From Gnetum montanum (Eukaryota > Streptophyta > Gnetopsida > Gnetales > Gnetaceae), in contig MNCI01007595.1 in assembly GCA_015680685.1 (NCBI GenBank), positions 94,731 through 130,024 on the forward strand: 35,294 nt of DNA, given 5' to 3'. The notes under the pieces are model-generated. The model did not search any database and was not told the DNA's origin. It saw nothing but the letters and a program-made list of their open reading frames with translations. The position numbers and the translations under genes were made by a program. How positions within the stretch are numbered: position 1 is the stretch's first letter; each line of letters starts with the position of its first letter. Of the stretch, positions 1 to 10,974 are shown piece by piece.

Positions 1-410
1 TTTTTGCAAAATTTTATTTGTTACAAGTAGGTATTATAAGGACCGCGTAGACTAGGCAGTTGAACAAAATAGGAAATTTTCAAGAACTCACAGTATTTGG
101 CAAAGTTGGCTGAATCTCTTTAAAGTAAGTCATTTGTAGTTCACATACAATGCAATCGTTACATTTCTCACAACCGCATGCCGCAACAGCACATACACAT
201 ACTCACATTAACTACTGAGTTCATTTGGAGGTATCTGGGCCTTGGTGTTGCCAGAGACCAACAAGCACCTAAATCCTGTTCGAGGACACTCGTTGGCGGT
301 CGCGTCCCAAACGGTCGCCAACACATATATGTAACACATAAACTAGGCTAAAAGGCTATAATTAGAGATGGCCACATGGCTATAAGTACATAGGGAAAGC
401 AAATCAGGGA
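1..410. other. CpG-rich edge segment, probably a young repeat fragment cut by the window
   Basis: This stretch keeps many CpG dinucleotides (about seven within 280-325) while most of the window has almost none. It contains an inverted repeat, GTTGGCG at 292-298 and CGCCAAC at 316-322. A TATA-like CTATAAGTA lies near 380 on the plus strand. No coding potential was recognised. The composition suggests sequence inserted later than the eroded Gypsy DNA to its right, or sequence spared methylation. No terminus or target duplication could be placed, so the family is unknown. Confidence 0.35.
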
Positions 411-417
411 TGCACAT

Positions 418-455
418 CATTTGTGCAAATGTTACCTAATCTTTGAGAGATTAGG
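418..455. repeat. Two small inverted repeats
   Basis: CATTTG and CAAATG, separated by two bases, form a near-palindrome at 418-431. CCTAATC (435-441) and GATTAGG (449-455) form a 7-bp stem with a 7-base loop. They lie between the CpG-rich edge and the GyA remnant. Function is unknown; they may belong to the edge of an LTR. Confidence 0.35.
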
Positions 456-539
456 AAACATATATAGTCTGTTTTGCACACACTTGTATTCCTTGTCTTC
501 TTAGCTAACAATGTTGAAGGGGATCTCTCCTCACAGTGT

Positions 540-1020
540 ATCCTACAGTCCATCATTATTGGTTTTGGTCTCTTCTATTATGTCAAGTTTCTTAACTTTA
601 TGACCAATAGCAAGAGTTTTTTCTTGAAACTCCACTTCGGATCCCTGTTCTATGTAAACATTGTTGACTACTAGAGGAACCACATTTTCACCATGAATGA
701 TTATTTCACCTCCCCCATAAGACAGACGAATTTCTTGGTGGGTGAGGACATAACTTGATGTTGAGCTACCCAAGGCCTCCCTAAGGTAAAATTAAATCCT
801 GGTATTTCCTCCACTGCTAAGAAGTTGGTTGCTATGGGGAATTATTCCCCTACCATAAAGTCCAAAGAGATAGATCCCTTGATGGCAACCTATGAACCAT
901 TGAAGGATTTAAGAGCTAACATTAAAGTGTGTTATATGTGTTCATTGTTGCTCCATCATCTACATGTACTCTATGCACTTTGTATTGTCCTACCCTTATT
1001 GTTATAAAGAGGGGAGTCTT
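540..1020 (-). pseudogene. GyA: Ty3/Gypsy protease remnant
   Basis: The minus strand reads as a retroviral-type aspartic protease in two frames. An active-site-like motif RVHVDDGATMN (DDG codons at 952-963) stands where the family has V-D-x-G-[ST]. After a frameshift and several stops, the C-terminal landmark LGRPW follows (about 767-783), then a tail with HGENVVPLVVNNVYIE typical of the protease-RT linker of plant Gypsy polyproteins. It lies downstream of the GyA gag in the same orientation, so the two are one element. No RT is visible before the window edge. It cannot make a working enzyme. Family assignment is secure from motif order; lineage is not. Confidence 0.7.
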
Positions 1021-1900
1021 AGTTACCTTACTATATTGGGTGTTGGATTTGATTTATCTATCACAAAACACTAGTAATGTTGACTTAATATCTTCCCTAG
1101 GTGAAGACAGTACCATCATTGCATGGGTAGATTCTTTACTAGTGAGGATGTCCTTGCTAATAGGAATGAAGGTCAACATCTTGACTAGTTTTTTGTGAGA
1201 TGTAACGGAAGTCATGACAATGTCAGATAGATTATGGGTTATGTTCTTTTGCTTTAGCAACTGTTTGACCTATTCCATCACATTAAGTTCTTGTTATTGG
1301 TTATGGAATTTTTGTTTCTATTTTTTTTTAGCGTCCTCCATGCATGCCAAAATGTAACCTTCATGCCTCAATGGTTGTGGCTTAGCTTCTTTTCCCATCC
1401 CTTGGGACTAGGGGCCCTCCTATGGTTTAGTAGTTTAAGCAATCTAGGTAGTAGAGGTCATGGAAATGGATGAGATGGGAGTGGGCTTTTGTGGATCCAC
1501 TTCCTTCCATGCCTTATCTTGATTACTATCTTTATGTTTAGGCTTTTATGTGAGCTTCTAGTGTTGTTTGGTTGGGGACTTCTTATTGTCCTTGGTAGGT
1601 TAAGAAAAAGAAGTTGTTGCATTGGCTATCATAGGAGATCATTGTTCGATCATAAGGGTGGATTTTGTGGAAATGAGAGGAGGCACTATGATTATGAAAG
1701 GCTCTTTGGAGTGCATAGGTGATCATATCCTTACAACAAAGTGGGTCCTTTAACTAGTGAAATTTAAAAGGCTCCTTTTGTTTTGAGGAGGTACCTGAAT
1801 CACAAACGGTTCCCTTGCACACCTTGAATCATTGTTAACATTGAATGCTACTATAGTATATGGGCTATTGTTGACATTCAATAGGTCCTTGTAAACATGA
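1021..1900 (-). other. GyA gag-protease spacer, no domain seen
   Basis: Minus-strand sequence between the GyA zinc-knuckle region and the protease. Several short frames are open but none shows a conserved domain. It corresponds to the variable C-terminal part of gag. Confidence 0.35.
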
Positions 1901-1911
1901 ATTGATTGGTT

Positions 1912-3621
1912 CTATGACCTAACTAGGTTGGAGGCATTAAGCACTAGTTTACCCTTACCTATCATCATTTGAAGGTTATCTTTTAGTGGAAGGAAAAAGT
2001 TAATATCATGACCTAGGAATTGATGATAGTGACAAAAATGATCAAGTTTGAAGTATTTAGGCACTAGACAGTCATCTTTGGTTACACGAGTGGGTTCTTT
2101 GGCTATCTCACATAGTCTCTCATATTTCTTATAGGCATTTTCTATCATTTATTTATACTATATTCCTCCACTCTTCAACAATTGTTATAGAAGTTTTTAT
2201 GCCTTTAATGATAGCCTAATATACTTTGACTAGTATCTTCATTCAAAGCTAGGTCTTGCAGTATTCGATGTAGAGGTCCCAAACATTAAGGATTGATTAT
2301 TGTTAATAGGGATCTTGGGTTGGTTCGTTCTTGTCCACTAGGTGGTTGCCTTGCTCTCCTTTGCCATAGTGATCACTGCTACATTTTTTTCCTCCCTCTC
2401 TTCATATCCTTCCATGCTTATTGGTTTTTATACACTACATAGGTAGGGTCAAGGCTAACATCTATGGCATCCTTTATGTTATTAGTTTTGGAGAAGGCCT
2501 ACCCAAGTGACCATGGATCTAAGTAGTACAATTTTGACTTGATAAAGTTGTTAATTGCCCCTTTGAATATAACTAGAAGGTGAGTTTCAGCTATTAGTTC
2601 CAAAATCTCATTAATCAAAGTGTTCCATTGTTGCATGAACTTTTGCACTAGCTCAAAGGATCCTTACTTAATCTTCATTAGTTGGTCAACTGTTGTGTCA
2701 AGTTTCAAGTTGTACTTGAAATGGTTATTGAACTATGAAATTAGGTCTTCTAATGAGGATATAGATCCTCTTGGTAAGGCATGATACCAATCTAGAGCCT
2801 TCCCTATAAGAGACATAGGAAAAATCCACATTATCATGTGTGGCTAGGCTTGTAGTAATAACCACTTAGAGAAAAAGGTCATGAGGTGCATGTTAGAATC
2901 ACCCTCATCATTGTACTTGGTAAATTGAAGTATGGGGACACCTAGGAGAAGAGTCAACTATGGGATCACAAGACTGATAGGATTGTTTTGGTAGAAATCC
3001 ATAAGACATGGAAGCCTTGAGCCTCTATAACTCTTTTGTTAAGTCTTGGATAATCTAGGAGGCTTAATCTAGTCCTTGAGGTACCCCTGTAAGTTGTGAA
3101 ATTTTCATGTAAGGTTGGGATGTGAGCTAAGAGGCCTATGGCCACACGATGTGTTGTGAGCCTAAAGGGAGAGTTTGAGTTATTATGGTTACATGTGGAC
3201 TAATAACGAAAAATAATTTTGTACTAATATCTGGAAAAAACAAAGGGGCATGTGATCCTTGGATCATGTGGGATCCAACTATACACTCCATCTTCATGGA
3301 AAATGAATGAGTGGTGATCACAACCACCGATGATGACCTCACAGACCATGGTTGTGTGGAAAAAGGCATGGATGTGGGGAATGGTATGTGTTGTGCCATT
3401 ATAACAGGCACTGGTCCAAACATGGTTGGATATGGAAGACACAAGGGTTGAGGGATCTACCCTGTGGAAGAGGCAAGGGAGGTTGAGGTGGACATGATAG
3501 CTTTGGGAGTCGATTGTTGGAAGAGACCCCTTATGATATTCTCATGTTCAAACTCAACCTCGAACTCATCTTCTTTCTCCTATTGCTCATCTGAGCTAGT
3601 CTTTCCATTCTCTTCATCCAT
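1912..3621 (-). pseudogene. GyA: Ty3/Gypsy gag polyprotein remnant
   Basis: A start codon at 3,621-3,619 opens an acidic N-terminus followed by a long proline/serine-rich region (about 3,500-3,100). A Retrotrans_gag capsid domain follows at about 2,945-2,520: FTKYNDEGDSNMHL, then SLIGKALDWYHALPRGS, then FNNHFKYN and the FxxxMQQW region. Next comes a zinc-knuckle-like segment at about 2,034-1,985 (CHYHQFLGHDINFF, then LKDNLQMMI), in which the last cysteine is lost. In-frame stops stand where the family has glutamine or another coding residue: TAG before FNNHF, TAA after KIK, TAG after LLLQA. The product was the capsid of the virus-like particle. The matching 5' LTR was not found to the right. 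Confidence 0.75.
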
Positions 3622-6300
3622 CTCAATTAATTAAGAAAGGATGTATACATAAGGTTCATTCACGGATATTTTATTATATGGGGAAGGTATGTATTCCTTC
3701 CCATCATGGTGGATGAGTTCATACTCTTGTTTTGCCTCTACTTTCATTCTTGGAATAAGCATGCCAACTTGAATTTTTGCATAAATGAAGTGGAAATGAT
3801 CTTCATTTATCACTAAACATTCTAGCCTTCACCCCCTAAACCTAAGTGATTATCTACACTCTGCTACAACAGGATCTTTAGGGTCGTAGACCCTTACTTC
3901 TTGTTGGCTGGATCTACCATCAATAAAGTTGAAGTGTACAACAATAGACTGAATAAAAGATAGGATCAAAGAGGTTGTTTTGACTTTATCTTCTTCTTTT
4001 ACTATTTTTAGTAAACACTCCAGCCAATGGTATTATCCACAAGTGTAGTTGACTATAAATAGAAAGGTAGTAAAAAAAACTATTATTGTAAAATACTATG
4101 TAATAGAAGGCTGTAAATTGTGCACTACATAGTATTTGAGATGGTAGCACTAACTACAATGTACCCACTAGCAGGATCTACACTGAAGGTGGATGCAGTA
4201 GACCACTGTAGCTCCCAACCAATGATGTTGAGTTATGTGATGGAAAAATGATTTTCACTTGAATTAAATACTAAAACATTAGGTTTCCTAACAACTATGC
4301 TAGGGTCATGAGATTATCTATGCTAAATATTTCCACCAAATTTCATAGCAAAAGGATTTGGATTTTTGCATGAAATTGGGTTTTTGGATTTGGGTCTTTA
4401 AGGTAAACTATGTTGATTCCAAGGAATCTAGAAATTGCTGTGAAAGTATAATGGAAACCCAACTCACTTACCACAACTACATTGGGTATTTGGGATGGGA
4501 TTTAGGTAGAAACATCGAATTTCATGTAATATGCTTGTAGGTTTTGAAATTTGAAAATATTAAAGACTTAGTATTTAGAAAAGACTCAAAAATGATCTTT
4601 GAGAAAAGAATTTTGGCGAAGGTCCTCCTTCTAGTGCAAGAAAACTATAGAGCTTGGAAAATTTGGTTGTTGGAACAGAAACCAAAAATTCCTAGGTGCC
4701 AGAAAGTGTTAACCTTGAATCCTAAGGACCTCCATAAAATAGGATTCAAGGAATCCTGGATGGTCTACTCAATCATCCCTGGACTTACAAAAATGTAAAT
4801 AGAAACATAAACAAGGTTGGAAATACAAATGGAATTGCAGATTTGAAATGAAAATAGACATAAAAATTAAAACATAAAATTAAATCTACACAACGAAGAA
4901 CTATAACTTTATTCAAATGGGAAAATGCATAAAGTACAAGGTTAAAGAAGCACAAATTTGTATGCTTCAGTGCACAAAACGTTTTCTTGGATGAAGCTTG
5001 AAGTCCACTAGGGTTGGTAGGTTACATTCTACACTCAAACTCCATGATCTGAATACTTCCCAATCCAATTTCTAGCAACTCCTTGCTAGTTTTTTCCAAA
5101 ATCTACAACTTTGGTCATGGATGGTATTCCACCCTTGATGCAATGGTATCACATTAAGAGTTTCTAATACCCAGCATAGATACCAATTTTCTCTCAAAGG
5201 TGTTTTAAGGTTACAATAGGCTCTTAGTTGCAAAAATTTGAAACTACTTCAAAATTTTGGAATCCTAATAAGGTGCTCACATTTGGCCTTTATAGGCTAT
5301 GGGATTGTTGATTTTAGACTCTATACATCACTGTCCTTATTGCCAACAAATTGATGTTTATTTGCAAGTGTAACGACTATATAATTTCTAGCATAGTTGA
5401 CCATTTATAGTAAGTTTTGACACACCATAGCCACCAAAGCCCATCCAAATACTATAAATAGTAAATGAACTTTTGTTACTATGTTGGCATCATCTCAACT
5501 ATGTTGACCTTGGTGAACTACACTAAGATTGCTAAAAACTACTGATGAACATGATGTCTATACTATCCATGCTACAACTGTTAAAAACTTGGGATGAGTA
5601 TGCTAGCCACAGTTGGGAAAATGAAAAGCCCAATAATTCCAACACTAGATATGTGCATCTACTTTACGTTTTGTCAGTGACTATGCTAGGTTTTGGTGAA
5701 AAATGAAAATCCAACACCATCTACGCTAGGGGAAAATGGTTCCAGCATATTTGAGACTATAACCCTATCAAAATCCATGAAAATGCCAAATGTGGCAATT
5801 CCCAAGGCATTTTCAACCTTCCCAAGCCCAAATATAGACATAAGATGACTTTTTCTACTTGGGAAGTGAGGCAATAGTAACTTCTAAGGTATTTTTCCAC
5901 TTCAAAAGGTTAAATTATGCAAGATTGCAATTCATTTACCTCAATTTGGAAGATGAAAATTACAAGTTGCAACAAGAATTTTCTTGGTGGTGTTTCACTT
6001 TAGCTCCTTTTCCTTGAAAGATAGAGACTTAGTTCCTTATGTTAGCACATATAGATCCTTAATGGTTGCTGCATCCATTCATTTTAGCATTTGAAATAAT
6101 GCATGGTTGTGTTTTTCTAAGGAACTTACTACCTAATGTAGAGTTATCCTTACTTTCTTTCTATGATGCTAGTGACTAGTTTTTCACTTCCTCTTTTAGC
6201 TGGGCTTTACCTAACATTATGTTAATTATCTCAATCAATGCTAGATCTACTATAGCTTTCCATTCTTCTAAGAAGATGACCATGTAGATTTAATTTCCTA
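3622..6300. other. Unassigned AT-rich DNA, probably old retrotransposon leader/LTR
   Basis: No open frame here resembles a known protein. The plus-strand frames at 4,358-4,540 and 4,544-4,798 have no recognised domain. The position upstream of the GyA gag suggests leader and LTR sequence of GyA, and the part near 6,200 may be the downstream part of GyE. No LTR pair could be matched inside the window. Confidence 0.3.
5173..5189 (-). other. Possible decayed tRNA-iMet primer binding site
   Basis: Read on the minus strand, TTGGTATCTATGCTGGG matches the usual plant PBS TTGGTATCAGAGCCTGG at 12 of 17 positions. If real, an LTR of a minus-strand element would begin immediately to the right. No partner LTR was found, so this is tentative. 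Confidence 0.2.
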
Positions 6301-6399
6301 TTAGAATTAGCATTTTAATTTGGAAAAAGGGGCTCTTAAAAGATTCCTATGTGTTTATTCAAAGCTTTAAGTAGAGTAATTTTGTTAAGCTTTTTGTTC

Positions 6400-7629
6400 A
6401 ATGATATCTTGAATGATATGCTTGAGGTTCATGAAATCATTTATATCATAATCTTTAACTTTATGAAATTCATAAAATTAATCTTCTTTAAACCATCTTA
6501 GTTTAGAAGCATTAGGATTCTACTTCTTAGAAATAGACAAACTAATAGCTCTTTTTAACAATATCTTATTTAAAATTTTTAACAATGGCTCATCTAACTT
6601 ATTGAAATCTTGTACGAACTTGACTGTCATTTCTTCAAAAAAAAAATTAACTTGAAAATATTACCTCAAGATAACTATCAATCAAATCCAAGGATGCTCT
6701 TGAGTTAACATTGTAGAAACTATCTTACTAGTGGTTTTTTTTCTTGTTATCTAGACCTTGAACTTCATTTATTTACATTGCTATGGTTTCTTTTCTAAGC
6801 ATGTCTTTTATTCTAATTTTCATAAACATTGTATCATCAAAAATTATAAACCTTTGCACCCCTGGACTCCTTGAAACATTGATGTGATAAGATTTAGAAA
6901 ATAATTTGACGATATCCTTAGTGTCGATAAACTTCCTAAGTCTCAAGGCTTTAAACTTCTACTTCTTTACATATTCTATCACTAGTTTGTTGAATATCAT
7001 ATAGCAAATACGTGTTTGAAGTTTTTAATATAGACCTTAAAGTCGTTAGTTCTACTGAACTTATCAAAAGTTGGAATATAACACAAGATAGGAGCCTTTG
7101 GGATAATAGTAGATTTTATGAAGGTTTTTGGACTACATATTCTACTACTTTTTTCAAGTAATTAATGGTCTATCATAAATATTAGAGGAAAGGATTTGGT
7201 GTTATGTTGGATTTGGGATTATCAATCCTACTTCTTAGTTGTTTGTTGCTATTAGATATATGGATAGTTTAAAGATCTTTTCCTTTTTCTAGGCCACTCT
7301 ATATTTTCTTCCTCTACGCATTAGGAGATTAGGACATTTAAGAAACAAGACCACATGATATCATCATCATGATCTATTTTATACTCATCTTATTCTTCTT
7401 TTCTTTTATTTTCATTTTCTCTGTTATCATGGTTATTAAACTTTGATCTCCTAGCCATATCTAAGCTTTTTTGTGTTGGTTCTAATTTTTATGTTTCTTT
7501 CCTAGTGGACTTATTTATAATCTTATGGTTTTTTTTATAATCTTCTATGGATAGATCATTTTTTAATAGAAAATGTTTATATTCTGCTTTAGAAATTAGA
7601 TTCTTACTCAAAGATTGAGTAGCTATCAT
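6400..7629 (-). pseudogene. GyE: second Ty3/Gypsy gag remnant, unlike GyA
   Basis: A start codon at 7,629-7,627 opens MIATQSLSKNLISKAEY, followed by a basic/acidic region (MARRSKFNNHD, then lysine/glutamate-rich sequence) with scattered stops. The C-terminal end, in another frame at about 6,495-6,408, reads FYEFHKVKDYDINDFMN then LKHIIQDIIEQ. This is the plant Gypsy gag zinc-knuckle pattern C-x2-H-x3-GH-x4-C-x2-LK-x3-Q. The changes fit transitions: first Cys to Tyr (TGT to TAT), Gly-His to Asp-Tyr (GGT CAT to GAT TAT); the last Cys is Phe. The retained LK..IQ.II segment makes the assignment fairly firm. The middle of the capsid domain is too eroded to place. No protease or RT was found downstream. 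Confidence 0.55.
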
Positions 7630-8180
7630 TATTACAGAGTAATTAAAGTAAAAGAAAATCAAACTCTACATTCACACTTTTGATCATAATATGTTAAATA
7701 AAAATAATGACTGAATTTAGAAATGCTTCTTGACAAAGATGAATGTTCCATCAAGCATACCAAATTATTGTGAACAATGTCAAATCATGGCTATGACTTA
7801 AAATAACTATAAAACTAAAGATGAAAATGACTAAATCTATGAGGTTCTAAACCCATCAAAGATAACCATTTCTAAAGTCTCTTTAAAAAAAACTTAGATG
7901 AAACATTCAACAATAAATAAATAAAAATCCTATTTAACTCAATAAGAAAAGTTAAATGATTTAGGTCAAGACAAACTCACATAAAATTAACACAAATGAT
8001 AAAGAGGAGATGACTTGGATCTGTATACACTTTTTATGACAATATAGAAAATGATAATAGGATGAGTGCTTACAACGTATATCTCCTTCTTTCATTTAAT
8101 TAGATTTTTTATGAATACTAAAGAACCCAAGATTGATTCAAAAGAACTAAAAAGATGTAATGATCAAAAGGTCCTTTTTG
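7630..8180. other. AT-rich flank, no gene
   Basis: No conserved coding sequence. It lies upstream of the GyE gag start and would be leader or LTR of GyE. GyC was inserted at its right end (target CTTTT), so its continuation should start at 30,173. Confidence 0.3.
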
Positions 8181-8185
8181 CTTTT
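8181..8185. repeat. GyC target-site duplication, left copy
   Basis: CTTTT, directly before the TGAAG start of the left LTR; identical to 30,168-30,172. Confidence 0.8.
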
Positions 8186-9116
8186 TGAAGCAGGTTCACT
8201 CTAGTATTAAAATCACCTTCAAATACTAAATCTAGATATTATGAAAGGACAAATTATTTACTCAAAAATAAGAAAACTAGCTATCTTCAATTATTCAAAA
8301 ACTCTCAAAATACTCAAAAAATGTTGTAGAGCATGAGGATCTACAACCACACAGTGGTTATTCTCAATGCAAGATACAATCAATAGAGAACCTCTCCACA
8401 ACTAAGAATTGAGATTTAAATCAGAGAAGTTAATAAATAACAAGAATACATAGGCCAATCTACACACATTAACCTTGGAGCTACAACCACACCTTCACTT
8501 ACTTGATGTTCTTTATCACACTCTTTCCAAGCTATCCTCAACTCAAAAGCTCTTACCAAGACTTCTCTTCTCACTCTACCCATGGTATAAGCATGAAATA
8601 CCAACATATTTATTAAGACAAAATAAGATTAAAACCTAGGGAAATCTTCTAGAAACTCAAATTGGAGTTCCCATGCTATTTCTATATTTTCCCTTCTTTT
8701 TCTAGTTGTTTTCCAACTTTAAATGATCAATTCTAGAAATTTCTTAGTCATATGGATTACCTGTAACCTTATCAGGTTGTCTTTTGTTAAAATTCAACTT
8801 TCATGAGAGACATCTCCAAAGTGTTGAATATGTCTCCTCCATGGGGAAGATGTCTCCTCCTAGCAAAAGATGTCTTCTCTAAGATGTCTCCTCTATTTAG
8901 GAGATGTCTTCTCTAAGACATCTCTTCCTCAACCAAACATCTCCCTAGATAAGATTTCTCTTTAGACAAGACATCTCTACATCTAAGACATCTCCTGTCA
9001 GCTCAAGTCTTAGCCAAGATGTCTCATGAACTTCCAAGACATCTTTCTAGAGTTGAAAACCTACAAAAACAACATGTAGAAAGAACAAAGGAATTGAAAG
9101 AGGTGTCTGCTCACCA
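8186..9116 (-). repeat. GyC left LTR (3' LTR), 931 bp
   Basis: It aligns along its length with the three pieces of the right LTR, for example the blocks around TCTAGATATTATGAAAGGAC (about 8,230 and 22,545) and CTTCTCTTCTCACTCTA (about 8,563 and 23,519). It runs TGAAG...CACCA on the plus strand; in element orientation it starts TGGTGAGCAG. A TATA-like TTAATAAATAT (8,606-8,616, minus) is conserved at 23,561-23,572. An array of octamer motifs lies between the LTR start and that TATA-like site. The open frame at 8,416-8,607 is LTR sequence, not a gene. Confidence 0.85.
8808..9044 (-). promoter_or_regulatory. GyC U3 array of AGACGTCT-derived palindromes, left LTR
   Basis: About ten to twelve octamers AGATGTCT or AGACATCT lie in 237 bp at irregular spacing, 73-309 bp from the LTR start in element orientation and about 190 bp upstream of the conserved TATA-like site. 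Against the other LTR, sites change form: 8,808 ACAT versus 29,866 ATGT; 8,828 ATGT versus 29,886 ACAT; 9,017 ATGT versus 30,066 ACAT. Since the LTRs were identical on insertion, the ancestral octamer was AGACGTCT. ACGT cores are known bZIP targets; the binding factor here is inferred only. Several sites now contain TGTCTC (8,831, 8,851, 8,885, 9,020), the auxin-response-element core. Confidence 0.65.
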
Positions 9117-9131
9117 GCTCTTCCACCTTTC
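9117..9131 (-). other. GyC polypurine tract
   Basis: On the minus strand this reads GAAAGGTGGAAGAGC, directly before the TGGTG start of the 3' LTR. Position and composition fit the plus-strand priming site for reverse transcription. Confidence 0.6.
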
Positions 9132-9251
9132 AAAAACTGAACTCATGTGAACAAGGGAGAACAACATGAAGTAATCCCCCACTCATGATGGTTAGTTTCA
9201 TGGACCCATAGAGCATCATCTACAAACTAGTCCTTCCAATGGATCAAATAC

Positions 9252-9824
9252 TCATGCCTCTTGATTCCATGAGTGATAGAAGCTTTCCTCTGCCTTAAGT
9301 ACAATTTCCTTCTTCATCATTGAAGGCTTGGATTGTTCAGTAGTCTTCTTCAACTCATCAATGCTACCTTGTATGGTCTTCTCATCAACTAGTTCATGAT
9401 AATGCACAAGATATGAAATATTAAACATAGAAAACATACCAACTTCATTTGGTAAATCTATGTCAAAAGAATTATCATTAATCCTAGTCATAATTTTGAA
9501 CGGCCCCAACTTCTTAGCTTTCAACTTGGAGAAGTTAATGCCTTTCAGCTACTTCTTTTTTAAGTGCATCCAAACCAAGTTAGCAATCATAAAATCACTC
9601 ACCTTCTTACATATAATGAAGTGTGCCATCTTGGAGAACCTATCTACAACAATGAAAATTACATCATTTCCACTTTTGGTTTTTAAAATACAACTCAAAA
9701 AATCTAGACACACTTTTCCATGAACCTTTGGAAATTTGCAAAGGCATATAATGTTCCTCCACTCTTTTACCTTCTTTAAATTTTTGATAACTTAAGCACT
9801 CTTTCACAAATTTGGAAACTTTAG
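9252..9824 (-). pseudogene. GyC integrase, downstream part, core deleted
   Basis: From the GyB junction leftwards the frame gives KFVKECLSYQKFKEGK (second half of the HHCC zinc-binding domain, C-x2-[CS] with the second Cys now Ser), then HYMPLQISKGSWKSVS, then after a frameshift VIFIVVDRFSKMAHFI, the N-terminal part of the DDE core with its aspartate. About 9,578-9,590 the sequence jumps to IANLVWMHLKKK and on to KLKAKKLGPFKIMTRIND, the C-terminal domain of chromovirus integrases. The middle of the core, including the second Asp and the Glu, is missing, so roughly 200 or more residues were lost. An open frame of 90 residues (9,252-9,524) covers the C-terminal domain. No chromodomain signature is clear after it. 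Confidence 0.8.
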
Positions 9825-9828
9825 TTAT
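9824..9828. repeat. GyB target-site duplication, left copy
   Basis: GTTAT, against ATTAC at 18,902-18,906. The two differ by two transitions from a shared GTTAC, and GTTAC also restores the integrase frame of GyC. Confidence 0.6.
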
Positions 9829-10677
9829 TGACGAATCATGTTTTGATTGGCTCTGATATCATGTACGCGATATTAGAGCCTTGATATCAGATATGTGATA
9901 TAGAGTTCCACAAACTGATGTTAAGTATGTAATATCACGCGGTATATGCCAGCCTATAAATACAGCGCTTGGGCACATAGTTTTACATTAGTTTTTGAAT
10001 AGAGTAATGAAGTTCTTGCAGTTTAGCCATTCTAGAGTTAGAATACTTTTGAGTGCCCATAGTAGGAGTCTGAGTGGGTATGGATCTTTATTCTAGCATT
10101 AATGTACCTAAGAATAGTAATGTGATGGAAATAAAGACAAGACCTTTTGATAATTCTTGTAGCACTAAGAATAGATTGATGTTTCCTTTAATGCATTTAA
10201 TATTCATGCACTCTACCTTAATGCACTTTAATTAAGTAATAATTTCTAGTTGTTAATGAATATAAGCACGACCACTTCAAGAATACATGCATCACTTGGT
10301 AACCCAAAAACACTTAATGTTTGGTAACCTAGTAGCACTATATGCATTTAGGATGTGGTGAGAGAGTGGGAACAAGTACTTGTGTTAGGCTATCCAGGTA
10401 GTAGATTAATTAGATATTAAATCCCTCTACCTTTCATTCTTGTTCTATGTGATTAAACTTATAAAATATAAAATGATAAAAATCATATACCTCAGTTGCA
10501 CTTAACCATACAATTGTACCTCACAAGTGGAACTGAGAACACAACGATCATCCTTATTAGATTTCACTTCCTAGACCTAGTGTACTTAGGAACTTAAGGT
10601 CTATGGAGTTCTACCAGATCATGTGTGAATGCTTATGATTCATATGGTTGGGTGTAGGGGTACCTCGCTGCTCATCA
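9829..10677 (+). repeat. GyB 5' LTR, 849 bp
   Basis: Begins TGACGAATCATG and ends TACCTCGCTGCTCATCA. TATA box CTATAAATA at 9,954-9,962, only 125 bp from the LTR start, so U3 is short. An AATAAAG stands near 10,137. It aligns with 18,081-18,901 over its length; long identical blocks include the ATTTAATATTCATGCACTC region near 10,200 and 18,420. Confidence 0.88.
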
Positions 10678-10678
10678 T

Positions 10679-10696
10679 TGACACCATTTTCAAGGA
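10679..10696 (+). other. GyB primer binding site, decayed tRNA-Asp type
   Basis: TGACACCATTTTCAAGGA begins one base after the 5' LTR. The Athila-type PBS complementary to tRNA-Asp is TGGCGCCGTTGCCGGGGA. Seven positions differ, six of them G-to-A or C-to-T. Position and substitution type support a real but decayed PBS. Confidence 0.65.
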
Positions 10697-10974
10697 CCTT
10701 TTAGTTCTTATGTGCACTATCTAGGACTTAGTGGAAATTATTCAAAATCATTGAAACAAACCCTAGAGGCATATCACACTTTATAATAACTACAACAATA
10801 TTTAAAAGCACATTGTATTTTTGTTCTATAACATGAAATGTCTTCTTCTCAAAAAAGCGATTCTCTGTCCAAGTCTGATGAAGTTCATCATCAGGTGCCT
10901 CAATAATATTGAGTGATATATTCTCATCTTGATGAGTATGTACCCAATTTCACCTTCATCCTACACCAAGATGA

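Noticed and set aside
4358-4798. Two successive plus-strand frames that might be exons of a host gene.
   Set aside because: No domain, no splice-site or codon-use support, and the region is flanked by retrotransposon remnants.
8808-9044. Regular short repeats could be a CRISPR-like or satellite array.
   Set aside because: The unit is only 8 bp, spacing is irregular, it occurs in both orientations and inside LTRs of a plant element.
9848-9860. GGCTCTGATATCA looks like a minus-strand tRNA-iMet primer binding site followed by an LTR starting TGTACG.
   Set aside because: The same stretch and the 20 bases before it recur at the start of the second GyB LTR (18,081 onwards), so it is LTR sequence. 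The TATA box, the tRNA-Asp-like PBS at 10,679 and the genes all point to the plus strand.
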